Both the position numbers and the translations under genes were made by a program. A model generated the notes under the pieces. That model was given only the letters and a program-made list of their open reading frames with translations, made no database searches and was not told the origin of the DNA. Of a stretch of 60,963 nucleotides of DNA, positions 1 through 8,591 are shown in pieces. Every line of letters begins with the position of its first letter. Position 1 is the first letter of the stretch. The DNA lies in contig JBBQUP010000005.1 of the NCBI GenBank assembly GCA_038212305.1, positions 1 to 60,963 of the forward strand, read 5' to 3'. The DNA comes from JBBQUP01 sp038212305. GTDB taxonomy: Bacteria; Bacteroidota; Bacteroidia; Bacteroidales; Marinilabiliaceae.

Positions 1-419
1 ATGCATGAATGTTAATGCCCTACGGGCAAAACAATCAATCGTACATGATTCTCTATTGATATTAATTCCCTACGGGAAAATTAGAAAATAAAGCTGCTTA
101 AGTTTTTCCGCAGACCTTAAGTATTAAAATATCTAGTGCGAGTTGAATCTCCTTACTTTTTGTCTTAATACAAAAAGTAACAAAAAAATCAAGATGAAAC
201 GATGCTACTACCCACATGGCCTTCTCCTGCTCGATGTATAAGTGCGGTATCATTACCCGATGTTTATATGTGTGAATAATGTAACACTTCACCAAAATTG
301 TGTAACACTTATCAGTATAAAAATCCTCATCTTTATATTGCATAATTGAGTTCACGAACAGGCTGTTTTTAGTTAAATCAAATCTTAACTAGTTGCATGG
401 CAAATCACATACTTAAACA
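1..419. other. Intergenic region with small hairpins, upstream of the first Mla operon
   Basis: No gene is supported here; the short minus-strand open frame inside it looks like translated repeat DNA. It holds two CCCTACGGG mini-hairpins (18-26 and 69-77 or so), an 11-bp AT-rich stem-loop at 153-180, and two direct copies of TGTAACACTT at 280-289 and 301-310. The direct copies are 21 bp apart, about two helical turns, and could be an operator for the mlaE-type gene at 420. That last point is inference. Confidence 0.6.
153..180. repeat. AT-rich hairpin TTACTTTTTGT/ACAAAAAGTAA
   Basis: The arms TTACTTTTTGT (153-163) and ACAAAAAGTAA (170-180) are perfect complements around the 6-base loop CTTAAT. 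I recall similar hairpins between genes in other Bacteroidota, so this may be a dispersed element or the terminator of a gene to the left of the window. Confidence 0.5.
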
Positions 420-1259
420 ATGAAGAAAAAATTTCATATCCCCAAAGTAAAAAATGCGACAACGAAATCGATCGTAACTCTCAGTGAGAAAACACTTGAA
501 AGCAGTAAAGTGGTTAGTCATTTTTTTGCTGACGTAGCCGATGTTGTCCTTTTTTTGATAGCAGTAATAAAAGAAACATTTTCAAAAGATTTTGAGTTCA
601 AGGAATTCCTGCGACAGTGCTTCCAAATTGGATACAAAACGCTAGCACTGGTTACCGTTACTGGAACCATTATGGGATTGGTACTTACCATCCAGTCGCG
701 CCCGGTATTGGTAGATTTTGGAGCAGTCTCCATGCTACCCGGAATGGTGGCTTTATCGTTGATACGTGAAATGGGGCCTGTGATTACTGCGCTAATTTGT
801 GCCGGAAAAATTGGTTCAGGCATGGGAGCTGAACTGGGTTCGATGAAAGTAACCGAACAGATTGAAGCAATGGAAGTATCATCAACTAACCCCATTCGTT
901 TTTTGGTGGTTACTCGTGTGTTGGCTGCTACACTTATGATACCGCTACTAATTTTATACGCCGATGGATTCGGAATCATGGGCAGTTGGGTCGCTGCAAA
1001 TATAAAAGGTGATGTGTCGTTTGTACTCTTTTTTTCTCAGGCATTCAGCCCCATTGATTTTCTCGATTTTCTTCCAGCCGTAACAAAATCGTTTTTCTTC
1101 GGAGCGGTTATTGGACTGGTTGGAACCTACAAAGGCTATCATGCCGGACGTGGAACTGAAAGTGTTGGTACAGCAGCAAATTCGGCTGTTGTATTGGCTT
1201 CGCTTTTGGTATTAGTTGTTGATATGATTGCAGTACAAATCACTGATATGTTAGTATAA
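420..1259 (+). CDS. mlaE: MlaE-family ABC transporter permease (lipid transport), copy 1
   Basis: This is the inner-membrane permease of an Mla-type phospholipid/lipid transporter, which moves lipids between inner and outer membrane. The family core is seen at residues 115-151 (REMGPVITALICAGK followed by GSGMGAELGSMKVTEQ). Several hydrophobic segments surround it and the length of 279 residues is typical, with a polar N-terminal tail of about 35 residues. Its stop overlaps the start of the ATPase gene by one base (TAATG), so the two are translationally coupled. The MCE-protein gene follows. A second permease (10356-11144, minus strand) is clearly related. Family assignment is firm; the lipid substrate is not known. 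Confidence 0.93.
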   Translation: MKKKFHIPKVKNATTKSIVTLSEKTLESSKVVSHFFADVADVVLFLIAVIKETFSKDFEFKEFLRQCFQIGYKTLALVTVTGTIMGLVLTIQSRPVLVDFGAVSMLPGMVALSLIREMGPVITALICAGKIGSGMGAELGSMKVTEQIEAMEVSSTNPIRFLVVTRVLAATLMIPLLILYADGFGIMGSWVAANIKGDVSFVLFFSQAFSPIDFLDFLPAVTKSFFFGAVIGLVGTYKGYHAGRGTESVGTAANSAVVLASLLVLVVDMIAVQITDMLV

Positions 1260-2041
1260 TGAACTCAACTCAAACAAAAACGCCCAATAATGAGGCAGTT
1301 AAAGCAACCAAGAATGAGCCTGTTATCAAGATCAGTAACCTGCAAAAGGCTTTTGGTGAGCAACAGGTTCTGAAAGATGTGTCGCTGCAACTCCATAAAG
1401 GAGAAAACCTGGTGGTGCTAGGAAAGTCTGGCTCAGGGAAATCGGTACTGATCAAATGTATTGTCAGGTTGCTTGTTCCTGATGCTGGGAAAATTGAGGT
1501 TTTCGACAAGAGCATAACCGAATTAAATACCTCAGAACTTGCTGCTATACGACAAAAAATGGGGTTTCTGTTTCAAAGTGGCGCGCTGTACGACTCAATG
1601 ACTGTAAAAGAAAATCTTGAATTCCCATTACGCCGCATCAGAAAAAATTTAACTAAAAAAGAGATGGCAGAGAAAATTAACGAGGTCTTGGAAAATGTGG
1701 GATTGGCCGATGCCTTGAATAAAATGCCATCGCAGCTTTCGGGAGGAATGCGCAAACGCATTAGTTTAGCTCGTACCATTGTGGTTGATCCACAGATTTT
1801 GCTCTACGACGAACCCACCACCGGCCTCGATCCTGTTACATCCGATGAAATTAGCTCGCTCATCAACGACGTTCAGAAGAAGTATAAAACATCATCCATC
1901 ATAATTACTCACGATATTAAATGCGCGCTTCATACAGCCGATCGGATTATTATGCTCAGCAATGGCGAAGTGTATAAAGAGGGTACCATTCCCGATTTTA
2001 AAAACTCAGACGATTCGTTAATCCAATCATTTTTTAATTAA
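1259..2041 (+). CDS. mlaF: MlaF-family ABC transporter ATP-binding protein, copy 1
   Basis: This is the cytoplasmic ATPase that drives the Mla lipid transporter. Visible motifs are Walker A GKSGSGKS (55-62), the Q-loop in FQSG (near 106), signature LSGGMRKR (160-167), Walker B with D-loop LLYDEPTTGLD (181-191) and the H-loop ITHD (216-219). The first 20 residues are a polar leader not needed for the fold. It overlaps the permease gene by one base and lies 28 bp before the MCE gene, giving a three-gene operon. Paralogue of the ATPase at 9570-10346. Confidence 0.93.
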   Translation: MNSTQTKTPNNEAVKATKNEPVIKISNLQKAFGEQQVLKDVSLQLHKGENLVVLGKSGSGKSVLIKCIVRLLVPDAGKIEVFDKSITELNTSELAAIRQKMGFLFQSGALYDSMTVKENLEFPLRRIRKNLTKKEMAEKINEVLENVGLADALNKMPSQLSGGMRKRISLARTIVVDPQILLYDEPTTGLDPVTSDEISSLINDVQKKYKTSSIIITHDIKCALHTADRIIMLSNGEVYKEGTIPDFKNSDDSLIQSFFN

Positions 2042-2069
2042 TTATTAGATACTTAACACAACATAAATC

Positions 2070-2792
2070 ATGGACACACATACACAACGTTTCAAAATAA
2101 GATTGGGACTGTTTGTAGCAGGAGGATTGGCACTTTTTGTACTGGTGATTTTTATTATCGGGAAACAAAAAAACTTGTTTAATCCTGTTTTTAAATTAAC
2201 ATCCCAGTTCTACAACATCAGCGGCTTACAGGTAGGCAACAACGTACGGTTCTCTGGAATAAATGTGGGAACTGTTGACAACATCCATATCATCAACGAC
2301 TCAACGGTTCAGGTTGATATGCTGATCCGTAAAGATGTTAAACAATTTATCAAAGAGGATTGCGAAGTAGCCATTGGATCAGAAGGTATAATTGGCGATA
2401 GGCTTATTATTATTACTCAAGGCAGCGACGGCGCTCCTTTGGCAAAAGAAGGCCAACAACTTGATTCAACAGAGCCGGTTGAAACAGATGCCATCATGGC
2501 CAGTCTGGCCGTAACTGCTGTTAATGCTGAAGTTATTACAGAGCAACTAGCCGAAATTATGACCAAAATTAACAGCGGAACAGGCACTCTAGGGCGTTTA
2601 ATTCAGGATTCAACCATTGCAGAAAATTTAACTCAGACCATTGTCAATCTAAAGAAAGGTTCTAAAAGTTTAGATCAAAACATGGAAGCAGCTAAACACA
2701 ATTTTTTGCTGAGAGGTTATTTTAATAGGAAAGAAAAACAAGCGGAAAAGAAAAAGGAAGAGGCTTTGAAAAAGGAGGAAGAACAGAAATAG
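2070..2792 (+). CDS. mlaD: MlaD-family MCE lipid-binding protein, copy 1
   Basis: This is a membrane-anchored periplasmic MCE-domain protein, the lipid-binding ring subunit of the Mla transporter. One N-terminal transmembrane segment (about residues 11-28) is followed by a single MCE domain (about 38-120, with VGNNVRFSGINVGTV near 56-70). A helical region and a very basic, Lys/Glu-rich tail ending in EEEQK come after. The motif HNFLLRGYF near the C-terminus is repeated almost unchanged in the second MCE protein (8592-9566), so the two sets are close paralogues. Length 240 is short for the family. Start ATG at 2070 is supported by the membrane anchor. Confidence 0.9.
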   Translation: MDTHTQRFKIRLGLFVAGGLALFVLVIFIIGKQKNLFNPVFKLTSQFYNISGLQVGNNVRFSGINVGTVDNIHIINDSTVQVDMLIRKDVKQFIKEDCEVAIGSEGIIGDRLIIITQGSDGAPLAKEGQQLDSTEPVETDAIMASLAVTAVNAEVITEQLAEIMTKINSGTGTLGRLIQDSTIAENLTQTIVNLKKGSKSLDQNMEAAKHNFLLRGYFNRKEKQAEKKKEEALKKEEEQK

Positions 2793-2814
2793 TGCATTGG
2801 CTACGTTTGGCTTA

Positions 2815-2917
2815 GGTTATACCTGAGTCGAAACTATTCGAATAGGAATTGCCTTAATTTCACAATGCAGGCAAAGCTTGCTATAATAATACGACGCAGG
2901 CAAAGCCTACGCCGAAC
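2815..2917 (-). repeat. Dispersed repeat family R4, copy 1 (inverted partner at 6497-6601)
   Basis: Read on the minus strand this 103-bp stretch starts GTTCGGCGTAGGC and ends CTCAGGTATAACC. The same start, end and several internal blocks (CTTTGCCTG, GGCAA..CCTATTC, TTCG.CTCAGG) are found on the plus strand at 6497-6601. The two copies bracket the two genes at 2941-6491. No coding potential; a MITE-like or REP-like element is the likely identity. Confidence 0.7.
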
Positions 2918-2940
2918 CTAGGAATACATTTGAATTAGAG

Positions 2941-4776
2941 ATGCAATCACGCACCAAACATACATTTTTACTTTTCATTGTTTTAATCCTGTTATGCAAC
3001 TTTACATTTGCACAAAAACCAGTCGTAAAACAGGATTCAACTCAAGTGTATGAGGACATTGAAGAGTTTTCAGATAAAAGCAATTTTACTAAATTCATTT
3101 ATAAGTTGATTTTTAAACCCACGAAACAAGGCTCATCAAAAAAGAGAAAATACAAGAAATTAATTCAAAAACCATATAGCAGTTTCGAAGGAAAAACAAT
3201 CAGACACATTCATATTGAAACGCTCGATCCGTTCGGCTATTCCATTGAAGATACCACATCTGTAGCTCGAAGCTTTATACAGAAAACTGGAAATAAATTG
3301 CATGTTAAGACTCAGGATATAACCATACAAAACCTTTTACTAATTCATAAGAATCAACCTTTTGATGCGCTTAGCGTCAAGGAATCGGAACGTTTAGTTC
3401 GCAAAATGGATTTCGTTCGCGACGTTTCGTTTTACGTAAAAACAGCATCCCGAAATAGCGACTCGGTTGATATTTTCATACGTGTTTTGGATATTTGGAG
3501 CATTATTCCCAAAGGTTCTATGTCGGCGTTAGGTACTACGATTAATTTAACCGATAAGAATTTTTTAGGCTATGGACATGAATTTCAAAATGTTTATTCC
3601 CGAGATTACAACCAAGGAACCAATGCTTATAAAGCACACTACTTTATCCCAAACATAAAAAACACTTACATCAATTCGACTTTACTTTACGGAATCGTTG
3701 GGCATAAATACAATAAACGAAGTGTGGCATTCGACCGTCCATTCTTCTCCCCACTGGCAAAGTGGGCGGCGGGTATCAGCTATTCTCATCAATTTCGAAA
3801 CGATTCTATATCTACCAATAATATTGTTTTTATTCCACAACGATTCAAATACAATACACAGGATTACTGGGCAGGTAGCGCCATTCGAATATATAAAGGC
3901 ATTTCGGAATACTACCGTACCACTAATTTTATTTCCACATTTCGATTTTTACGTGTCCGCTATCTCGAAAATCCAATAGCAGCTTTAGATCCACAACATG
4001 TTTATACCAATGAAAATTTCTTTCTGGGAAGTATTGGTATCTCAACACGAAAATATGCGCAAGAAAAATACATCTTCAAATTCGGAATTACCGAAGATGT
4101 GCCAGTCGGTAAGGTTATCAGCCTTACAGCCGGCTATCAGGATAAAAGCTATAACGGTCGTATTTATCTGGGCAGTCGTGTATCCTTTGGTAAATATCAT
4201 CCATGGGGTTACTTGATTACAAACCTCGAACTTGGAACATTTCTTAATGGAAAGCATATCGAACAAGGTGTTATCACAGCAGGGATAAATTATTATTCAG
4301 GATTAATTGAATTAAGTAATTGGAAAATCAGGCAGTTTGCCAAACCACAGCTCACCATTGGCATCAATCGATTTGTACACGACAGCTTAACAATTAACGA
4401 TGGATTTGGTCTCGATGGATTTCGAAGTCCGACCCTCTTTGGTACCAACCGAATGCTATTGACACTTCAAACCCAATCTTATGCCCCCTGGGATTTTATA
4501 GGATTCCGTTTTGGACCCTATTTCACTTGGTCAATGGGTATGCTTGGAGATAAAGTTTCAGGATTTAGAAACAGTAAATTATACTCTCAAATTGGCATTG
4601 GTGTATTAATCCGAAACGAAAATCTGGTATTAAATACCTTCCAAATCTCTATCGCATTTTACCCGTCGATTCCAGGAATAGGCAATAATATCACAAAAAT
4701 AAACTCATTTGACACATCCGACTTTGGCTTTCGTGATTTTGAAATCGGAAAGCCAGCACCGGTGCTCTATCGATAA
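2941..4776 (+). CDS. POTRA/Omp85-like outer-membrane beta-barrel protein
   Basis: A secreted protein with a clear signal peptide (residues 1-24, ending FTFA before Gln). A basic linker follows, then one POTRA-like stretch (about 82-180, with FEGKTIRHIHIETL and later ESERLVRKMDFVRDV), and then about 420 residues of alternating beta-strand, Gly/Tyr/Phe-rich sequence. This is the layout of small Omp85/surface-antigen barrels, which insert or secrete partners at the outer membrane. The C-terminus ends in a charged tail rather than the usual terminal aromatic residue. Its position after an Mla operon and before an AsmA-like gene suggests a role in outer-membrane lipid or protein assembly, which is inference. 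I would not assign it to BamA itself. Confidence 0.72.
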   Translation: MQSRTKHTFLLFIVLILLCNFTFAQKPVVKQDSTQVYEDIEEFSDKSNFTKFIYKLIFKPTKQGSSKKRKYKKLIQKPYSSFEGKTIRHIHIETLDPFGYSIEDTTSVARSFIQKTGNKLHVKTQDITIQNLLLIHKNQPFDALSVKESERLVRKMDFVRDVSFYVKTASRNSDSVDIFIRVLDIWSIIPKGSMSALGTTINLTDKNFLGYGHEFQNVYSRDYNQGTNAYKAHYFIPNIKNTYINSTLLYGIVGHKYNKRSVAFDRPFFSPLAKWAAGISYSHQFRNDSISTNNIVFIPQRFKYNTQDYWAGSAIRIYKGISEYYRTTNFISTFRFLRVRYLENPIAALDPQHVYTNENFFLGSIGISTRKYAQEKYIFKFGITEDVPVGKVISLTAGYQDKSYNGRIYLGSRVSFGKYHPWGYLITNLELGTFLNGKHIEQGVITAGINYYSGLIELSNWKIRQFAKPQLTIGINRFVHDSLTINDGFGLDGFRSPTLFGTNRMLLTLQTQSYAPWDFIGFRFGPYFTWSMGMLGDKVSGFRNSKLYSQIGIGVLIRNENLVLNTFQISIAFYPSIPGIGNNITKINSFDTSDFGFRDFEIGKPAPVLYR

Positions 4777-4913
4777 AATCACTTAATTATTAACCTATAA
4801 TCGCAGTATTTACAATACTACTGCACCTTTCGCTTAAAAAAATAGGTTGTTTTTTACGATAAGATTCAGTATCAAACAAGCATTTTATTTAATACCGTAA
4901 TCATTGGAATACT

Positions 4914-6491
4914 ATGAAAATAATTTTGAAAATTTCACTCGGGGTAGTTGCTTTTGTTCTTGTAATAATGGCTGTAATAACTTTTGTTGTTAACCCCTTG
5001 ATCCGTAAAAAAATTCAAACGGCATTTAATGAAAACTCGGTTGATTACAATCTGAAAATAGGAAATGTTCATCTGTCTGTTTTCAAATCTGGCATCGAAC
5101 TTGAAAACATTATCGTTCAATCGGTTCAGGTGCAGAATGGGTTACCTGATTTAACAGGTATGATTGCATCGGTTAAATTCAAAGAAATCAATATCTGGAA
5201 AATTGTATTTAATAATGATTTTGAAGTGAGTGAAGTAACTATTTCTGATAGTGAAATAAAAGGCAAAATTCTATTAAAAAAACAAACGAAAACCCCCAAA
5301 ATATCAACAATAAATATCAGGATAGATAACCTGTTTTTTAATAACCTTGGAGTAGAAATTAAAGACAGTTCAACCGCAAATGAATATGTGTTAAAAGATG
5401 CCTTTCTTAAGGCATACAACCTACGTGTTAATAAGCTTGACACATTTGCGATAAACATCATCGGGGAAATTGATTTTGATGTTCAAGAGTTTAATAAAAT
5501 TTCGGCTGACAGCATGTACACCTATAATGCTATTGGGATGAGCTATTCGGGAAACTCACAGGTTTTGTCGGTAAACCATTTTACCATTCATCCAAATTAC
5601 CCAAATTACGAGTTTACTTCTCTTTTTCCGTTTGAAACTGATCGTATTGAAGCTGAAATAGATACCATTCATTTCTACAACTTTTCTATTTCTGAATTTC
5701 TAAAAACCAAAAATATAATGGCAACCTATGTCGAAATCGGGAAAATGGATTTGAATGCTTTTCGCGATAAACGTAGACCTTTCAGGCATGTTGACAAGCC
5801 TTCGTTTCAGGATATGATTTACAACTACCCCGGCAAGATCGATGTGGATTCAATCGCTTTTTTATCCGGGAATATTAGCTATACCGAACACGCTGAAAAA
5901 GCAGACGAACCGGGGATAATAAGGTTTAATGAGGTTTATGCAATGCTCTACAATATTACAAACGATACCATTTTCAAAACAGAAATGGCATATATGGTAT
6001 TGAAAACTAATGCCTTGGTAATGGGCAAAGGCCGACTGGAGATATTGCTAAAAGCCCAAATATTCGATGATAATAATACCTTTTCGGTGGATGGAAGCCT
6101 TTCGGGCATGGATGCAAAAGAATTGAACCCTATGCTGACAAATAATGCATTTATTAATGTATCATCGGGTTGGATTGATGACATGAAATTTAGCTTCACG
6201 GCAAACAATGCAAAAGCCTTTGGTCGAATGACTTTCCTTTATCACGGCTTGGATATTGCAGTCGTAAATAAACAAACTGATGATACCAAGGGTGTTATAG
6301 CCTGGTTTCTATCTCTATTTGCCAATAAAATAATAATGAATTCAAATCCAATTCCGAATGAGGATGTGCGAAGAGGAATAATTGATTATGAACGGGATCC
6401 CGAAAAGTTTATGATTAATTACTGTTTCAAATCAATGCTCTCAGGGATTAAATCGAGTCTCGATAAAGCCCCGAGGAAAACGAATAATTAG
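4914..6491 (+). CDS. AsmA/DUF748-like membrane-anchored periplasmic protein
   Basis: One N-terminal transmembrane segment (about residues 5-28) is followed by a long beta-rich periplasmic region. The opening pattern NPLIRKKIQTAFNENS then YNLKIGNVHLSVFKSGIEL is typical of AsmA/DUF748 proteins, bridge-like proteins thought to work in lipid or protein traffic to the outer membrane. Length is 525 residues. It lies 137 bp after the POTRA/barrel gene on the same strand, and inverted R4 repeats flank the pair. A role with the neighbouring Mla genes is plausible but not shown by sequence. Confidence 0.65.
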   Translation: MKIILKISLGVVAFVLVIMAVITFVVNPLIRKKIQTAFNENSVDYNLKIGNVHLSVFKSGIELENIIVQSVQVQNGLPDLTGMIASVKFKEINIWKIVFNNDFEVSEVTISDSEIKGKILLKKQTKTPKISTINIRIDNLFFNNLGVEIKDSSTANEYVLKDAFLKAYNLRVNKLDTFAINIIGEIDFDVQEFNKISADSMYTYNAIGMSYSGNSQVLSVNHFTIHPNYPNYEFTSLFPFETDRIEAEIDTIHFYNFSISEFLKTKNIMATYVEIGKMDLNAFRDKRRPFRHVDKPSFQDMIYNYPGKIDVDSIAFLSGNISYTEHAEKADEPGIIRFNEVYAMLYNITNDTIFKTEMAYMVLKTNALVMGKGRLEILLKAQIFDDNNTFSVDGSLSGMDAKELNPMLTNNAFINVSSGWIDDMKFSFTANNAKAFGRMTFLYHGLDIAVVNKQTDDTKGVIAWFLSLFANKIIMNSNPIPNEDVRRGIIDYERDPEKFMINYCFKSMLSGIKSSLDKAPRKTNN

Positions 6492-6496
6492 ACTTT

Positions 6497-6601
6497 GTTC
6501 GGCGTAGGCGACTGCATACATCGGTTATATCTAGAAGGCTTTGCCTGAGTTGAGCTAATTGAGGCAAAGCCTATTCATATAGGTTCGTCTCAGGTATAAC
6601 C
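6497..6601 (+). repeat. Dispersed repeat family R4, copy 2
   Basis: This 105-bp stretch starts GTTCGGCGTAGGC (6497-6509) and ends CTCAGGTATAACC (6589-6601), just after the stop of the AsmA-like gene. It matches the reverse complement of 2815-2917 at both ends and in several internal blocks. By eye identity is about three quarters. No open frame of note. Confidence 0.7.
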
Positions 6602-6629
6602 ACATAAACCGAACTGGGGCTCCATAATC

Positions 6630-6730
6630 AATCTTGTATCTTGATACTTAAATCTTGTATTTTGAGGCTTAATCTTGTATATTGATACTTAAATCTCACA
6701 TCTTGTATCTTGATACTTGATACTTGATAC
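6630..6730 (+). repeat. Degenerate tandem repeat, about 20-21 bp unit AATCTTGTATCTTGATACTT
   Basis: Three full units (6630-6650, 6651-6670, 6671-6690) are followed by a longer one that collapses into three copies of TTGATAC. Related fragments with GTATCAAGAT (its reverse complement) lie between genes near 44690, 46460 and 49370. It ends 13 bp before the YihY-type start codon, so it makes up the 5' leader of that gene. Confidence 0.75.
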
Positions 6731-6743
6731 TAATTATAAACAT

Positions 6744-7658
6744 ATGCAAATAAAAAACGCATTTAAAAAAATCGGTTACCTTCTCAAAGAAACCACTACT
6801 GGATTTATTGATGACAATGCGATAAAATTAAGCGCTGCATTATCATATTACACCATTTTTTCGTTGCCTCCACTACTCATCATCATCATATCAGTAAGCG
6901 GTTACTTTTTTGGCGACCAGGCCGTAAGAGGTGAAATATTCGGTCAAATAAACGGATTGGTAGGAAGTGAGGCAGCCTTGCAAATACAAGACATTATTAA
7001 AAACACTAGAATGTCGAACAGTAATTCGTTTGCCACCATTATTGGTCTGGCAATTCTGCTAATTGGGGCTTCGGGAGTATTTGCTGAAATTCAGGGATCG
7101 ATAAATTATATTTGGGGATTAGAAGCAAAACCCAAACGTGGTATGATCAAATACATTTATAACCGTCTGATTTCATTCTCCATGATCGGCTCTGTTGGTT
7201 TTTTAATGATGGTAGGATTAATCGTCAATTCATTAATCGAAATACTCAACAATCAATTGTCCCAAATCTTTCCTCAGAAAGCAATTCTCCTGTTTAGTTT
7301 CATCAACTTAATCCTGATTTTTGGTATTATAACACTATTATTTACGCTCATTTTCAAAACGTTGCCTGATGGGAAAATTGCTTTTCGCGATTGCATTATC
7401 GGGGCGTCATTCACGGCAGTACTGTTTATGATTGGCAAATTTGCAATTGGTGCATACCTCGGAAGTTCCGAAATAGCTTCGATTTATGGCGCTGCCGGAT
7501 CAGTTATTTTAATTCTGGTGTGGGTTTATTATTCAGCCATCATCCTCTATTTTGGCGCCGAGTTCACCAAGGTTTATGCACATACCAATGGACAAAGTAT
7601 AATTCCAAACAAATATTCGGTTCAAATCGAAAAACGTGTACCTGAAAGAGATGTGTGA
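6744..7658 (+). CDS. YihY/BrkB-family inner-membrane protein
   Basis: An integral membrane protein of the YihY/virulence-factor-BrkB family (about 304 residues), whose function is not established; members have been discussed as exporters. Six hydrophobic segments can be seen. Family motifs include KLSAALSYYTIFSLPPLL near the N-terminus, GLVGSEAA, and IASIYGAAGS.I.I.VWVYYSA followed by YFGAEFTKVYA near the C-terminus. I take the ATG at 6744. An upstream in-frame ATG at 6717 lies inside the tandem repeat and would add nine unlike residues. The gene stands alone between repeat DNA and a convergent SDR gene. Confidence 0.88.
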   Translation: MQIKNAFKKIGYLLKETTTGFIDDNAIKLSAALSYYTIFSLPPLLIIIISVSGYFFGDQAVRGEIFGQINGLVGSEAALQIQDIIKNTRMSNSNSFATIIGLAILLIGASGVFAEIQGSINYIWGLEAKPKRGMIKYIYNRLISFSMIGSVGFLMMVGLIVNSLIEILNNQLSQIFPQKAILLFSFINLILIFGIITLLFTLIFKTLPDGKIAFRDCIIGASFTAVLFMIGKFAIGAYLGSSEIASIYGAAGSVILILVWVYYSAIILYFGAEFTKVYAHTNGQSIIPNKYSVQIEKRVPERDV

Positions 7659-7681
7659 TTATTGGTATAACTGCACCACTG

Positions 7682-7739
7682 CCGCACGATTATATCCTGT
7701 GAACTATATCTAGTTTAACCACACGATAAAATCGTGCGG
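7682..7739. repeat. Inverted repeat CCGCACGATT / AATCGTGCGG
   Basis: Ten-base perfect arms (about 7682-7691 and 7730-7739) are 38 bp apart, between the convergent YihY-type and SDR genes. The block near it, TAGTTTAACCACA, resembles the end of repeat R4 and the sequence near 52120. It could be a relic of the same repeat or a shared transcription terminator, though there is no T-run. Confidence 0.45.
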
Positions 7740-7768
7740 TAGCAAATGCTTATCAAAAAACTAAAGAC

Positions 7769-8563
7769 CTACTTTCTTATACGCTCCTGCACTCTTCGAA
7801 TGATAGCAACTGATATTCTGCTTGGAGTTAAACCAGAAAGCAGCACTATAATCTTATTCACTAACCCTGGCACTGATTTCGAATCTCCTGAAATCATGTC
7901 ATTGTAGCCGTAAAGTGCAACTTTTGCAGCATTGGCTGCTGATAGTATATTTAATTTAGACTGCTTTTTCTTTGAATTTAAGGCCGTTTTTTCCTGGAAT
8001 TTTGTTTTGGTTTGACCGGGACAGAGTACTGTCACTGTAACGCCAGTGCCCTTCACTTCATTGGCCAGAGCTTCTGAAAAGGAAAGAATAAAGGCTTTTG
8101 TTGCATAATAAATAGCCATTAATGGCCCGGGTTGAAAGGCTGCCACTGACGATACGTTTAATATTTTCCCCCTGCCTTTTCTAATCATATCTTTTAACAC
8201 CAATTTGGTTAAATGAGTCACGGCAAGAACATGCAATTGAATCATCGATTCTTCGATTTTCCAATCGGTTTCTGCAAAAAAGCCATACAAGCCAAAACCG
8301 GCATTATTAATCAACACTTCAACATTTTTTTCTTTTACTTGCTCGTAAACAAATTCAATGTCATCGGACTTTCGCAAATCGCAAACTAGGGTACAAACAT
8401 TTATCGGGTAAATTGCTTCAATTTTTTGTTTCGTTTCAATCAAATTCTGTTCGTTATTATCAACTAAAACCAAATCATACGAATCTTTCGCCAGAAGATT
8501 TGAAAACTCATACCCAAGACCGGAAGCTGCTCCAGTAACAATTCCTGTTTTTCTCATCATCAA
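7769..8563 (-). CDS. Short-chain dehydrogenase/reductase (SDR)
   Basis: A classical SDR oxidoreductase of 264 residues. The nucleotide-binding motif TGAASGLG is at 10-17, NNAG at 86-89, the catalytic Ser near 139, and the Tyr-x-x-x-Lys pair at Y152/K156. After the active site comes PGQTKTKF, as in the DltE/YqjQ-like SDRs that act on keto or acyl substrates. The substrate cannot be told. Two further Met codons lie directly after the first; the start could be any of the three. It is 28 bp downstream of the second MCE gene on the same strand and may be the last gene of that operon. Confidence 0.87.
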   Translation of the reverse strand: MMMRKTGIVTGAASGLGYEFSNLLAKDSYDLVLVDNNEQNLIETKQKIEAIYPINVCTLVCDLRKSDDIEFVYEQVKEKNVEVLINNAGFGLYGFFAETDWKIEESMIQLHVLAVTHLTKLVLKDMIRKGRGKILNVSSVAAFQPGPLMAIYYATKAFILSFSEALANEVKGTGVTVTVLCPGQTKTKFQEKTALNSKKKQSKLNILSAANAAKVALYGYNDMISGDSKSVPGLVNKIIVLLSGLTPSRISVAIIRRVQERIRK

Positions 8564-8591
8564 ATCTCTTTTTAAAGTATTCTGTATGTTG

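Noticed and set aside
98..355. 85-codon minus-strand open frame at the left edge
   Set aside because: It runs through the AT-rich hairpin and the TGTAACACTT repeats, and the product resembles nothing. Kept as non-coding.
518..979. 153-codon frame antisense to the first MlaE permease
   Set aside because: Shadow of a clear permease gene; the second mlaE copy has a similar antisense frame, as expected from conserved coding sequence.
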